Assembly (NCBI GenBank): GCA_028288585.1
Contig: JAQBNL010000029.1
Location: 1-52,440 of the forward strand
DNA: 52,440 nt
Direction of reading: 5' to 3'
DNA from: Chitinophagaceae bacterium
Lineage (GTDB): Bacteria > Bacteroidota > Bacteroidia > Chitinophagales > Chitinophagaceae
Shown here: positions 40,787 to 50,415 of the stretch, piece after piece
Layout: each line of letters begins with the position of its first letter
How positions within the stretch are numbered: position 1 is the first letter of the stretch
Made by a program: the position numbers and the translations under genes
Notes under the pieces: model-generated
What the model saw: the letters and a program-made list of their open reading frames with translations, nothing else
Databases searched by the model: none
Told to the model about the DNA's origin: nothing

Positions 40787-42271
40787 ATGGTTTTTAACTC
40801 TTATACGTTTATCGTTTTCTTTTTAATAATGCTGGGGTTGCACAATCTTCCCTTTTCATGGAAAGTAAAAAAGATAAACCTGTTGATAGCGAGCTATATT
40901 TTTTATGCAGCATGGAATCCCCCGTTTATTCTTTTGCTATGGCTGAGCACCGTCGTAGATTTTTTTGTAGGCCGTGCGCTTTATAACCAGGAAAATAAAC
41001 ACAAACGAAAATTATTGCTGGTAGTAAGTCTTATTGGTAATCTTGGAATGCTTTGCTTTTTTAAGTATGGAGGATTTTTACTGGAAAACTTTACTCATCT
41101 TGTAAATCTACTGGGTGTTAATTATCATCCGGCAAAACCAAATATCATATTACCTGCAGGTATTTCATTTTATACATTCACTACCTTATGCTATACGATA
41201 GATATGTATAAAAAAAGAAGTAAGCCGGTGAAATCAATACTTGATTTTTCTTTGTTCGTTACTTTCTTCCCTCATCTTGTTGCAGGACCTATTGTACGTC
41301 CGCCGCAATTGGTACCGCAGTTTGAAATGCCGCATACCGCAACTCAAAAGCAATTGATGCAGGGATTATTATTAATTTCTCTCGGGCTGTTTATGAAAGT
41401 TGTTTTAGCAGATAGTATGTTGTCCGATCCTGCCAATACTGTATTTGGTGCAAAAGGTCCATTAAATACCCTCGACGCATGGATGGGAGTGCTCGCATTT
41501 TCAGGGCAAATATTTTTTGACTTTGCGGGGTACTCCACCTGTGCCATCGGTGTGGCATCCTGTTTAGGTTTTGTACTGCCGGAAAACTTTTTGTACCCGT
41601 ATGCTGCAGTTGGCTTTTCTGATTTTTGGCGCAGGTGGCACATCACTTTATCAGCATGGCTAAGAGATTATTTATACATTCCCTTAGGCGGAAATCGTAA
41701 AGGAAAATTCAGAACATACATAAATCTTATGATAACAATGTTGCTCGGCGGATTATGGCATGGAGCTAACTGGACGTTTGTAGTATGGGGCGCATTGCAT
41801 GGCCTGTATTTATGGATTGAAAAACTGATACAGGATTTTCGCATCCGGTTAAAGCCCGAGCCGGAGCTTGTTCCAAAGCCGCAGGTTGTTGTGCAGGGAT
41901 TTATGGCGCCGCGATTTTTAAAGAAGGTGCAGTCATCCAACTTTTTTCTTGCATTGATTACCTTTTTTATGATTAATGTAACCTGGGTGTTTTTCAGAGC
42001 GCCTGATTTTACTTCAGCATGGAGGATGCTTACTTCAATGTTTTCCCATGTACCCAATGGGGCAGTGTTGTTAACAACATTAACCATTATAAAGGTGTCA
42101 GTTATTATTGTATTGATGGTAATTTTTCACTGGCTGATGCGTAATACAAGAGTATTAACCGTTGCCAATAAAATGCCGTGGTGGTTGCTGGGTTTAATAT
42201 GGAGTGCTATGCTGATACTTTTAATATTAAGCCAGGAAAGCAGCAGCACATTTATTTATTTCCAGTTTTAG
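40787..42271 (+). CDS. MBOAT family O-acyltransferase (AlgI/DltB-like)
   Basis: A 494-residue polytopic membrane O-acyltransferase that moves acyl (usually acetyl) groups across the membrane. The family sequence ILPAGISFYTFTTLCYTIDMY, the conserved SDFWRRWHITLSAWLRDYLYIPLGG, and LLGGLWHGANWTFVVWGALHG with the conserved catalytic His at H325 are all intact, aligning with AlgI His322. About ten hydrophobic spans are visible. It is 24 bp after the SGNH-like gene, most likely one operon. The acceptor polymer is not encoded nearby: no glycosyltransferases, so it may decorate a glycan made elsewhere. Confidence 0.93.
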   Translation: MVFNSYTFIVFFLIMLGLHNLPFSWKVKKINLLIASYIFYAAWNPPFILLLWLSTVVDFFVGRALYNQENKHKRKLLLVVSLIGNLGMLCFFKYGGFLLENFTHLVNLLGVNYHPAKPNIILPAGISFYTFTTLCYTIDMYKKRSKPVKSILDFSLFVTFFPHLVAGPIVRPPQLVPQFEMPHTATQKQLMQGLLLISLGLFMKVVLADSMLSDPANTVFGAKGPLNTLDAWMGVLAFSGQIFFDFAGYSTCAIGVASCLGFVLPENFLYPYAAVGFSDFWRRWHITLSAWLRDYLYIPLGGNRKGKFRTYINLMITMLLGGLWHGANWTFVVWGALHGLYLWIEKLIQDFRIRLKPEPELVPKPQVVVQGFMAPRFLKKVQSSNFFLALITFFMINVTWVFFRAPDFTSAWRMLTSMFSHVPNGAVLLTTLTIIKVSVIIVLMVIFHWLMRNTRVLTVANKMPWWLLGLIWSAMLILLILSQESSSTFIYFQF

Positions 42272-42352
42272 AATTGGAATTATCTGGTAATTTTTGTAAT
42301 TTTTCATAGCCCGTTTAAATTATTATTCACAACTTAAGCGGGAGTTTGAAAG

Positions 42353-44764
42353 ATGAGAAAGCTCCTGTTTATTTTTAGTTTTACTCTCACTTTACTAGCT
42401 ACAGCTGCGCAATCTTCAATCCAGGGGCTAATAATTGATCCATCCCGAAAGCCGGTAGCACATGCAAATGTTTTATTACTAACACCAAAAGATTCCTCGC
42501 TGGTTAAGGGAATGCTTACTAAGGAAGACGGAACATATGCTTTTGAAAATATTGCACCCGGTAAGTATTTAATCACCTCAACCCATACCGGGTATAAAAA
42601 TTCATTTACGCCAGTATTCCAAATAAATAATCATGATAACCTGAAATTTGAACCCATTAAGTTAAACGACACCCTCATACAACTAAAAGATATTAATGTA
42701 ACCGTTAAGAAGCCTCTTTATGAGCAAAAGGTTGACCGGTTAGTAATTAATGTAGCTGGCAGTATTACGTCTGCAGGCAGTACTGCTTTAGATGTACTGG
42801 AACGATCTCCCGGTATCATAGTGGACCGAATCAATAATTCATTATCAATAAATGGAAAAGGTGGTGTTATAGTAATGATGAATGGGAAAAGAAATTATAT
42901 GGAAATTTCTGCTGTAATACAAATGCTTGCAGGCATTCCTTCCGGCAACATTGATAGAATAGAAATAATCACTACCCCGCCTGCCAATTTTGATGCTGAA
43001 GGAAATGCAGGAATAATAAACATTGTCATGAAGGCAAATAACCAGTTCGGCACCAATGGTTCTTATACTATATCAGCAGGATATAATAAGGCTGAACAAA
43101 ACGCTGTAAGCTTAAACATTAATCATAGAAAAGGTAAAATAAATGTTTTTGCAAACTACTCCTTCTCCCGCAGCCATGTAAAACAGTTCTGGACAAATTA
43201 TCATGCGGTTACGTTTGCAGGGAATTTTTTAGAAGATTATTCCGAAAGTAACAGGGATGCAATTGCATTACAACATGACGGCCAGGCGGGCATTGATTAT
43301 GAAATAAATAAAAAAACAATTATAGGTGCTCTTGTTACTTACAGCAACAGGAACTGGGATATGGAAGCAAATAATGTTGGTTCCGTCTCAACTAACAATA
43401 CATTGGATACCACCATCAAAATTGTAAACCATGAATTACACACTACATCCAACTATGGCATAAATATTAATCTGCAACACACCTTTACGCCGGAAGGAAA
43501 ACTAACTATAAATGCAGATTATTTAAATTACAATGATGGAAATCCCAATAGCTATACCAATTCCTATTATGATAACTATAATAAATTTCTATACAATGAA
43601 AAGGTGAAAAGCGGGAAGAAAACTCCATTAAAGTTTTGGGTAGGAGCAATTGATTATACTAAAAAAGTATCTAAAAAAGTAGATATTGAAACAGGTGTAA
43701 AAGCCGCAGTTTCAAAACTTAATAATGATGTACAGGTATCTACACTATTCCAAAGCAGCTGGATAGTGGATACCTCTCTTTCGGGTTATCATAATCTTCA
43801 TGAAAGTATTGCTGCTGCTTATTATTCTTTTGGTTGGATGATTGATTCAACAACAAACATTAAAGCCGGCCTTCGCTATGAATATACCAGTTCCAATTTA
43901 GCATCACTCACTCAAAAAGATATCGTTGACCGCCATTATGGAACGCTTTTTCCAAGTTTTTTTTTCTTACATACAATAAATGAAAAAAGCGCTGCTAAGT
44001 TTTCGTACAGCAGGAGAATATGGAGACCAAGTTTTACAGACCTGGCCCCATGGGTTATTTTTTATGACCCAAAAACTTTTCAAACCGGTAACCCGGCTTT
44101 ACAACCTGCCATTGCAGATGCATTTAATGCGTCATACACTTATAAGAATAAAATATTGTCTCTTTCCTACATGTATATAGCTCATCCCATTGCACTGCAA
44201 CCTAAAATAGATGAAACAACAAATAAACTTATCAGTTTAATTGCAAATTCAAAAAGTGCTAAGTATTTCAGCATTGACGTGGCATTGCCATTTACAATAG
44301 CGCCCTGGTGGAATATGCAAAATAATATTTCCGGCCGCTGGACCCAATCGAATAGTTTTTATAAAGCAAGTATAAAATCTGAGAGCATAAACTTTTCTGT
44401 CAACTCTACCCAAACATTCATCCTGCCTGAAAATATTTCTTTGGAATTATCAGGATTTTATTTTTCCGGTAACCGTTGGGGATTATACAGGTTTGGTGCA
44501 ATGGGTTCAGTGGATTTCGGCGCACAAAAAAAACTGCTTAAAAGTAAATCTGCCTTATCATTTAATATCAGGAATATTTTAAATTCACAAATATCAAGAT
44601 ACTCTGCTGTTATACCCGAACAAAATTTAATTCAAAGAAACCGATCGATTTATAGTTATACCAATTTTAGTCTCTCGTTTACCCATAGTTTTGGTAATGA
44701 TAAATTGAAAGGAAAAAGAGAAAGGTCTACCGGGGCAGAAGATGAACGGGGAAGGGTTAATTAA
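42353..44764 (+). CDS. outer-membrane beta-barrel receptor (OMP_b-brl_3, TonB-dependent-receptor-like)
   Basis: An 803-residue outer-membrane protein. Signal peptide (ending near ATAAQ), a carboxypeptidase-regulatory-like domain (about 23-110, IQGLIIDPSRKPVAHANVLLL), a plug-like domain (about 120-230, VERSPGIIVDRINNSLSINGKGGV and GIINIVMKA) and a 22-strand-type barrel to the end (RLRYE-type AGLRYEYTSSN, SYSRRIWRPSFTDLAPW, FQTGNPALQPAIADAF). This is the small-plug subfamily often encoded near signalling genes, not a SusC. No SusD partner lies nearby. It is transcribed alone from 82 bp downstream of the MBOAT gene. The ligand is unknown. Confidence 0.92.
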   Translation: MRKLLFIFSFTLTLLATAAQSSIQGLIIDPSRKPVAHANVLLLTPKDSSLVKGMLTKEDGTYAFENIAPGKYLITSTHTGYKNSFTPVFQINNHDNLKFEPIKLNDTLIQLKDINVTVKKPLYEQKVDRLVINVAGSITSAGSTALDVLERSPGIIVDRINNSLSINGKGGVIVMMNGKRNYMEISAVIQMLAGIPSGNIDRIEIITTPPANFDAEGNAGIINIVMKANNQFGTNGSYTISAGYNKAEQNAVSLNINHRKGKINVFANYSFSRSHVKQFWTNYHAVTFAGNFLEDYSESNRDAIALQHDGQAGIDYEINKKTIIGALVTYSNRNWDMEANNVGSVSTNNTLDTTIKIVNHELHTTSNYGININLQHTFTPEGKLTINADYLNYNDGNPNSYTNSYYDNYNKFLYNEKVKSGKKTPLKFWVGAIDYTKKVSKKVDIETGVKAAVSKLNNDVQVSTLFQSSWIVDTSLSGYHNLHESIAAAYYSFGWMIDSTTNIKAGLRYEYTSSNLASLTQKDIVDRHYGTLFPSFFFLHTINEKSAAKFSYSRRIWRPSFTDLAPWVIFYDPKTFQTGNPALQPAIADAFNASYTYKNKILSLSYMYIAHPIALQPKIDETTNKLISLIANSKSAKYFSIDVALPFTIAPWWNMQNNISGRWTQSNSFYKASIKSESINFSVNSTQTFILPENISLELSGFYFSGNRWGLYRFGAMGSVDFGAQKKLLKSKSALSFNIRNILNSQISRYSAVIPEQNLIQRNRSIYSYTNFSLSFTHSFGNDKLKGKRERSTGAEDERGRVN

Positions 44765-44843
44765 CATGGCAGTATATATATATTTTAGTTTTAGAAATCA
44801 GTATTTCTATAGTTCATAATCATCCTCTCTACAGGGAATAAAT

Positions 44844-44851
44844 TACATTTG
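44844..44851 (+). promoter_or_regulatory. candidate -7 box (TACATTTG) for the DHS-like gene
   Basis: Exact TAnnTTTG match 18 bp before the ATG at 44870, no convincing -33 TTG. Confidence 0.5.
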
Positions 44852-44869
44852 CATTTTTAAAATGACACA

Positions 44870-45844
44870 ATGAATAAAGGACCTGTTTCACAATTTATAG
44901 AACATCATTACCGCCATTTTAATGCCGCTGCTTTAATGGATGCGGCAAAAGGCTATGTTACTCATATTGACGAAGGCGGTAAAATGATGATTACGCTGGC
45001 AGGTGCCATGAGCACGGCTGAACTGGGAATTTCTTTTGCAGAAATGATACGGCAGGATAAGGTTGCCATCATAAGCTGCACTGGCGCTAACCTTGAGGAA
45101 GATATTATGAACCTTGTGGCACACAGCCATTATAAACGTGTTCCTAATTACCGTGACCTTAGCCCGCAGGAAGAATGGGAGTTGTTAGAGAATCATTACA
45201 ACCGTGTTACCGATACATGCATTCCTGAAGAGGAAGCTTTCAGAAGATTGCAGCAGCATATTCATAAAATATGGAAGGATGCAGATGATAAAGGAGAAAG
45301 ATTTTTTCCGCATGAATACATGTACAAAATGCTTTTAAGTGGTGTGCTGGAACAGTATTATGAAATTGATCCAAAGAACAGCTGGATGCTTGCCGCCGCA
45401 CAAAAAAATATTCCTATAGTGGTACCGGGATGGGAAGACAGTACGATGGGAAATATTTTCGCATCTTATATTATTAAAGGCGAACTAAAAGCAAGTACCA
45501 TGAAAAGCGGTATTGAATACATGGTTGAGTTAAGCGACTGGTACAGGAAAAATTCTTCAGGAAAAGGTGTTGGATTTTTCCAGATAGGTGGTGGTATTGC
45601 AGGAGACTTTCCCATTTGCGTAGTACCGATGATGTACCAGGATCTTGAATGGCATGATGTTCCTTTCTGGAGTTACTTTTGCCAAATCTCTGATTCAACA
45701 ACCTCTTACGGTTCTTACTCCGGCGCAGTTCCCAATGAAAAAATTACCTGGGGTAAACTGGATATTCATACTCCAAAATTTATTGTAGAGAGCGATGCAA
45801 CAATTGTTGCGCCGCTGATATTTGCATGGGTGCTGGGGTGGTAG
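44870..45844 (+). CDS. deoxyhypusine synthase-like enzyme
   Basis: A 324-residue NAD-dependent enzyme of the deoxyhypusine/homospermidine synthase fold. Characteristic segments: ITLAGAMSTAELGISFAEMIRQ (Rossmann-like start), SCTGANLEEDIMNL, VVPGWEDSTMGNIFA and WGKLDI with the catalytic Lys (K296) that in eukaryotic DHS forms the covalent butylamine intermediate. The GGG box, which in eukaryotes reads GGGxxKHH, is here GGGIAGDF (240-247), so the nearby basic residues that assist spermidine chemistry are missing. Bacteria have no eIF5A; the substrate is unknown, with homospermidine synthesis or another amine transfer as options. It is not in an operon; a CT/GA repeat follows immediately. Confidence 0.9.
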   Translation: MNKGPVSQFIEHHYRHFNAAALMDAAKGYVTHIDEGGKMMITLAGAMSTAELGISFAEMIRQDKVAIISCTGANLEEDIMNLVAHSHYKRVPNYRDLSPQEEWELLENHYNRVTDTCIPEEEAFRRLQQHIHKIWKDADDKGERFFPHEYMYKMLLSGVLEQYYEIDPKNSWMLAAAQKNIPIVVPGWEDSTMGNIFASYIIKGELKASTMKSGIEYMVELSDWYRKNSSGKGVGFFQIGGGIAGDFPICVVPMMYQDLEWHDVPFWSYFCQISDSTTSYGSYSGAVPNEKITWGKLDIHTPKFIVESDATIVAPLIFAWVLGW

Positions 45845-45881
45845 CCTCCCCCTCCTAACTCCTTCTCCCAAAGAGAAGGAG
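45845..45881. repeat. CT/GA-rich inverted repeat, copy 2 (possible terminator)
   Basis: CTCCTTCTC (45859-45867) and GAGAAGGAG (45873-45881) form a perfect 9-bp stem with loop CCAAA. It begins right after the DHS-like stop. The word order matches the segment at 29405-29455; the copy here has the better central stem. As a terminator it is weak: no U-tract follows on either strand. Confidence 0.65.
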
Positions 45882-45988
45882 CGGTACATTTTGAATAATA
45901 CCAAACATTATATCTTCCACTTCATCATTAATTTTTTTTTCAACAATCACTTCATTTTGAAATAATCATCGTGATCTTCCGGTTGGCT

Positions 45989-48490
45989 TTAAAACTTAAA
46001 CTGTATACTTCCTAAAATTCCAAATGCAGGAACGTTTTTATTCTGCAGGTAATTTAACCTCCAGATGGCATCTATCCTCAGTAATTTAAAAATATTTTCT
46101 ATGCCTACACCTGCTTCCATGTATGGCGTTTTGTTAGGCACTGTAAAATGATAATCGATATTGGGGTCATAAAATCCGTTGGCAATTTTATTTTCTTCAC
46201 TCATACTTCCTATAACTCCTTTAAACGTTGCAAGCGATCGCCATTTTAATTTTTTTATTGCAGGAATATGATTGAATGGAAAGCTGCCAAAATTTTGCTG
46301 CAACATAAGGCTTGCATATTTATCAGCAACAAATTCATAACGGTTCATATTGTTGAATGCATAGGCATTGTAATAATAAGTATCATTTCCTTTTTGTACA
46401 TCCAGAAATAATATTGGCAGAATACCTTTTGTGGTTCCCGCCTGCAGCGTATAAGATAATTGTCCTAAGCGGCCGTCAGAAAAATCATGCTGTAGGTTTA
46501 TATTCCATTTGTTATAATTAAAATCACTTTTAACCGGGCCGCTATTAATTTTAAAACCTTTTGTATAGGTAAGATTTATTACAGGATAATTACTTCCCAG
46601 GCTACCTCTTCGGAAATGCTGGGTAATAAATTTTTCTTTATACACATACCTTAATGTAAACGATACCTCATTACTTTTATAATTACTGATCAACCCCGGC
46701 TTGGTTATAATAAAAGGCGTAAAATTATCATGGGTATAATAGATATTAAAAAAGGGAGTTAAAGCAGATGATCTTGCTTCTATCTTTACACCAAATCCGT
46801 TGGCAAAAAATTTATTGTAAAAGATATCTGCTTCTTTGTTATTGACCAAACGGGTAGTATGTTTTATTCTTTTTAGAATTGAAGCGAACAGGGAATTCTG
46901 ATCAATTTCATCATCATTATTGTAAGAAGAAAAAATATCGCTGCTGTAAGATAAATGTAAAGTGCTCCATTGCTTCCTGTCTAAAACAAAAAGAGAACCG
47001 AAGAAGTAACGGAACTGTTTATCCCTTGTAGATGCACCCACATAACTTTTAAATTGAATATTTCTATTAAAGTGCCAGTTGGTTTTTGCACCAATGTTAA
47101 ACCGGTTTCCTTCCACAATATTGTTTGAATAGAAGCCCCAGATGTATCCTATATCAATATTGCCAACCGTATAATAACCGCTGGTTAAGCCATCAATGAT
47201 CTTTGTATATTTTATTACCTGCGGAATTTTGGTAATTGTGTCCATAAGCGTATACACAAAATGTTCTGAATTACTCAAAGGCTCAAAGCGGTTTTCCGAC
47301 CAATAAGCCGGATCGGTATTGATCTTTGCAACCGAGGCAATATCTTTTAATTTTTTATTGAAAACGGTATCAATGTTCGGATTATTAAAACTAAAATCCC
47401 GGAACAGGGTTGTCTTCTTTGCAATGACACCCATTTTTTTCATAGCCGGAATGTTGAGATCAATGAATAAAATATTTTTTGATGGAAGAAATTTTTCATC
47501 ATCCAGTTCAAAATTTTGTGTTATCTCAAATTTGTTTACAAAATTTATACTTGCACTTTTATCCATGTGCATCGTCATAGATTTAATGGCATAAGTGCTA
47601 TCTACTATCCACATAAAACCATTAAAGGTGTTAGTGCCATATTGTATTTGCGAAAACTGAACCTGTATGCATTGGTGCCCGTCAATCAGCATAGTATCGT
47701 TAATGGTGTAGTTATAAAGATTTAAGGCATTGTCAGCAATGGGGCTTATAAAATTTATATCCACCAGTTTTATCAGGTTATCATAGATATTTATTTTTTT
47801 GTACAGGCCATCAATATAAGTAAGAATGGATTGGTTATCGAATCCCGAGCTTTTAATGGCGCTGTAATCATAGCGCTCAGTTTCAGGATTTTTTTTATAA
47901 TAGAAATCCGAAATTGTTTCCGATAAATAAACGGGTAAATATTTTTGTTTATCAGTAGTGCTATCCATGTGGTCCAGTACAAAAGCAAGCGGTTTAAGCA
48001 GGCGGCTTCTTTCAATTTTATCTGCAATATTTTTTATATCAAGCTCTACCTTATCATATACACGGGATTGAAAGTTATCCTTGTTGTATACATTATGCTT
48101 CGATTTATTTTTGATTACCAGCCTCACAAGCCGCTGCGCTCTAGTATATTTTGATTTTGCTGAAATGGTTACTTCACCCATTGACCCTGCCGATGGCTGC
48201 ACTTCAAAATTAATGACCTGTGTTTTTTCTTTTGATACAGGTTTTATCACAGGCGTATAGCCCACCATCGAAATGGCTATGGAATCAATTCTATCAGAGA
48301 TGGTCAGGGTAAAACTTCCATCTTCATCAGTAATTACCCCATTACCGGAATGAACCGCATACACACTGGAGGATGAAAGGGGTTGCCCTGTTTTAGCATC
48401 AATAACCTTCCCGGTAATTATCCGCAACTGCGCAGGTGATGAATAAGACAGAATAAGTAAAAACAACCATAAGTAACAGGATGGTTTCAT
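45989..48490 (-). CDS. DUF5686 family protein with carboxypeptidase-like regulatory domain
   Basis: An 833-residue outer-membrane-associated protein. A signal peptide ends near SSPAQ, then comes a carboxypeptidase-D-regulatory-like Ig domain (about 23-105, ITGKVIDAKTGQPLSSSSVY), followed by the large DUF5686 region (SKYTRAQRLVRLVIKN, FQSRVYDKVELDIKNI, and QVQFSQIQYGTNTFNGFMWIVDSTYAIKSM) that ends in barrel-like strands to the C terminus (FGILGSIQFKF). The family is Bacteroidota-wide; its role is unknown. It is transcribed alone, divergent from the phoB-like gene with 199 bp between them. Confidence 0.92.
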   Translation of the reverse strand: MKPSCYLWLFLLILSYSSPAQLRIITGKVIDAKTGQPLSSSSVYAVHSGNGVITDEDGSFTLTISDRIDSIAISMVGYTPVIKPVSKEKTQVINFEVQPSAGSMGEVTISAKSKYTRAQRLVRLVIKNKSKHNVYNKDNFQSRVYDKVELDIKNIADKIERSRLLKPLAFVLDHMDSTTDKQKYLPVYLSETISDFYYKKNPETERYDYSAIKSSGFDNQSILTYIDGLYKKINIYDNLIKLVDINFISPIADNALNLYNYTINDTMLIDGHQCIQVQFSQIQYGTNTFNGFMWIVDSTYAIKSMTMHMDKSASINFVNKFEITQNFELDDEKFLPSKNILFIDLNIPAMKKMGVIAKKTTLFRDFSFNNPNIDTVFNKKLKDIASVAKINTDPAYWSENRFEPLSNSEHFVYTLMDTITKIPQVIKYTKIIDGLTSGYYTVGNIDIGYIWGFYSNNIVEGNRFNIGAKTNWHFNRNIQFKSYVGASTRDKQFRYFFGSLFVLDRKQWSTLHLSYSSDIFSSYNNDDEIDQNSLFASILKRIKHTTRLVNNKEADIFYNKFFANGFGVKIEARSSALTPFFNIYYTHDNFTPFIITKPGLISNYKSNEVSFTLRYVYKEKFITQHFRRGSLGSNYPVINLTYTKGFKINSGPVKSDFNYNKWNINLQHDFSDGRLGQLSYTLQAGTTKGILPILFLDVQKGNDTYYYNAYAFNNMNRYEFVADKYASLMLQQNFGSFPFNHIPAIKKLKWRSLATFKGVIGSMSEENKIANGFYDPNIDYHFTVPNKTPYMEAGVGIENIFKLLRIDAIWRLNYLQNKNVPAFGILGSIQFKF

Positions 48491-48667
48491 AGTTATGCGT
48501 AAGCGTATTTAAGATGAGCTGTATGAAGTTAAACAAAAACTAGCGGTCAATAAACTATAGATGCTATAATAGGAATAAAAGTAGGGTTGGATGAATTTAA
48601 TCTGTAAAACCAATATTAAGAAATTGTAAAGTCATTATCCTGCCTGCGGGGTAACAATAAATTAATA

Positions 48668-48675
48668 TAGGTTTG
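48668..48675 (+). promoter_or_regulatory. candidate -7 box (TAGGTTTG) for the two-component pair
   Basis: Exact TAnnTTTG match 14 bp before the ATG at 48690. A second transcription start might serve the divergent DUF5686 gene from the same 199-bp region. Confidence 0.5.
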
Positions 48676-48689
48676 CGCAAACAGCAAAG

Positions 48690-49364
48690 ATGAATACACA
48701 AGGGAAAATTTTGCTTGCCGATGATGAGCCGGATATTCTTGAAATAGTGAGTTATAATCTTGCAGCAGAGGGATATGAAGTTATCTGTGCAAAAAATGGC
48801 AACGAAGCCCTTGTCTTAGCTAAGGAGCATCTTCCTTCCATGATAATTCTTGACATAATGATGCCGGGAAAAAATGGAATTGATGTTTGTAAAATTTTAC
48901 GGTTACAGCCACAATTTAAGGATACCGTGATAATTTTTTTGTCTGCTTTAGGGGATGAGAATACAGAGATACGCGGACTGGAAACAGGTGCTGATGATTA
49001 TATCACCAAGCCGATAAGCCCCAAAGTTTTAATAAGTAAAGTCAATGCATTATTTAGAAGGGTTACAAAAGAAGATAATAAAATTTTGCAGCTCGGGGAT
49101 TTGTCTATCAACAGGGAAAAATATAATGTAACTTTTAAAAATATTCCGATAATACTTGCCCGGAAAGAGTTTGAATTGCTTTCGCTCCTTGCCTCTAAAC
49201 CCGGAAAAGTTTTTTTGCGCAATGAAATATTGGAAAAAGTTTGGGGCACAGAAGTAATTGTAGGCGATCGCACCATTGATGTGCATGTTAGAAAAATAAG
49301 ACAAAAAATAGGAGTGGATTGTATTTCTACGGTTAAAGGAGTGGGATATAAATTTGAATTATAA
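48690..49364 (+). CDS. OmpR/PhoB-family response regulator
   Basis: A 224-residue transcription factor: receiver domain with acidic pocket D11/D12 and phospho-acceptor D55 (MIILDIMMPG), the switch residues FLSAL and DYITKPISP, then a winged helix from about residue 130 (GDLSINREKYNVTF, then FELLSLLASKPGKVFLRNEILEKVW and TIDVHVRKIRQKIG). It is most like PhoB/RprY-type regulators. Its stop overlaps the kinase start by one base, giving translational coupling. Target genes are not identifiable here. Confidence 0.95.
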   Translation: MNTQGKILLADDEPDILEIVSYNLAAEGYEVICAKNGNEALVLAKEHLPSMIILDIMMPGKNGIDVCKILRLQPQFKDTVIIFLSALGDENTEIRGLETGADDYITKPISPKVLISKVNALFRRVTKEDNKILQLGDLSINREKYNVTFKNIPIILARKEFELLSLLASKPGKVFLRNEILEKVWGTEVIVGDRTIDVHVRKIRQKIGVDCISTVKGVGYKFEL

Positions 49365-50413
49365 TGTTATCGGGTAAAAATTTTTCTGCTCAACAGATTG
49401 CAGCGCTTACAGCTTTGCCTTTGGCTGTGATAGTTGCAGTTACCGGCTATTTATACCATGAACGATGGATAGTTATCGGGGTAGCTGTTGCAGGATTTTA
49501 TATTCTTGCTTACCTGCTGATAGCATTTATGCTGCGCAGATTTATTTATCGGAAGCTCAAACTTATTTATAAGCTTATTTATCAAACCAAGGCAACTAAA
49601 AAAGAAGAATTTTATTACAATAATATCTTACCGCAAAAAAGTATTGATGAAGTTAGAGAAGATGTGGAAGTATGGGCGGAGCACCATAAAGAAGAAATAG
49701 AAGTATTACGGGAGAATGAAATTTTTAGAAAAGAGTTCTTATTGAACTTGTCTCATGAATTGAAAACACCGGTTTTTGCCATACAGGGATATATTGATAC
49801 GCTGATAAACGGGGCAATGGATAAACCAGAGGTTAATAAAAAATTTTTAGGCAATGCTGCAAAAAATGTATCACGCCTTGTTAATCTTATCAATGATCTG
49901 GATGAAATATCAAGGCTTGAAAGTGGCGAGCAATTGTTGTATAAAGAAAATTTTGTTATCCAGGATTTAATAGAAGATGTATTTGAAACGCTATCCATCA
50001 ATGCGGAAGAAAAGCAAATAAAATGCTTTATAAAAAAGGGCTGCGAATTACCGTTAACCGTTTATGCGGATAAAGAAAAGATTAGACAGGTGCTTATTAA
50101 TCTCGTTGATAATGCAATTAAATATGGCAAGCAACACGGTATTGTTGAAGGCAGCGCATACCGCATGGAAGGCAAAAGAATATTAATAGAGATAACAGAC
50201 GATGGCGCCGGAATTTCAGAAGAACATTTGCCCAGGATATTTGAAAGATTTTACCGCACCGATCTTGCCCGCAACAGGAAGATAGGTGGCAGCGGGTTAG
50301 GGCTATCTATTTGTAAACATATTATTGAAGCACATGGGCAGGCAATACATGTACGCAGCAAGGTAGATGTTGGCAGCAGCTTTGGTTTTACACTGCAAAG
50401 TATGCGGAATTAA
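49364..50413 (+). CDS. sensor histidine kinase (PhoR-like, no periplasmic domain)
   Basis: A 349-residue kinase with two adjacent membrane spans (about residues 12-33 and 36-58) and almost no loop between them, so it senses from inside the membrane or through a partner. Then a long helical linker (about 60-125) without an obvious HAMP, the HisKA domain with H131 in LLNLSHELKTPVFAIQGYID, the N-box LINLVDNAIKYG, G1 DDGAGIS and G2 GGSGLGLSIC. It matches the small PhoR-type kinases of Bacteroidota. It converges on the small acidic gene with 2 bp between stops. Confidence 0.95.
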   Translation: MLSGKNFSAQQIAALTALPLAVIVAVTGYLYHERWIVIGVAVAGFYILAYLLIAFMLRRFIYRKLKLIYKLIYQTKATKKEEFYYNNILPQKSIDEVREDVEVWAEHHKEEIEVLRENEIFRKEFLLNLSHELKTPVFAIQGYIDTLINGAMDKPEVNKKFLGNAAKNVSRLVNLINDLDEISRLESGEQLLYKENFVIQDLIEDVFETLSINAEEKQIKCFIKKGCELPLTVYADKEKIRQVLINLVDNAIKYGKQHGIVEGSAYRMEGKRILIEITDDGAGISEEHLPRIFERFYRTDLARNRKIGGSGLGLSICKHIIEAHGQAIHVRSKVDVGSSFGFTLQSMRN

Positions 50414-50415
50414 TT

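Noticed and set aside
41668-42087. 139-codon minus-strand frame inside the MBOAT gene
   Set aside because: Antisense to the catalytic His region and membrane spans; no independent evidence for translation.
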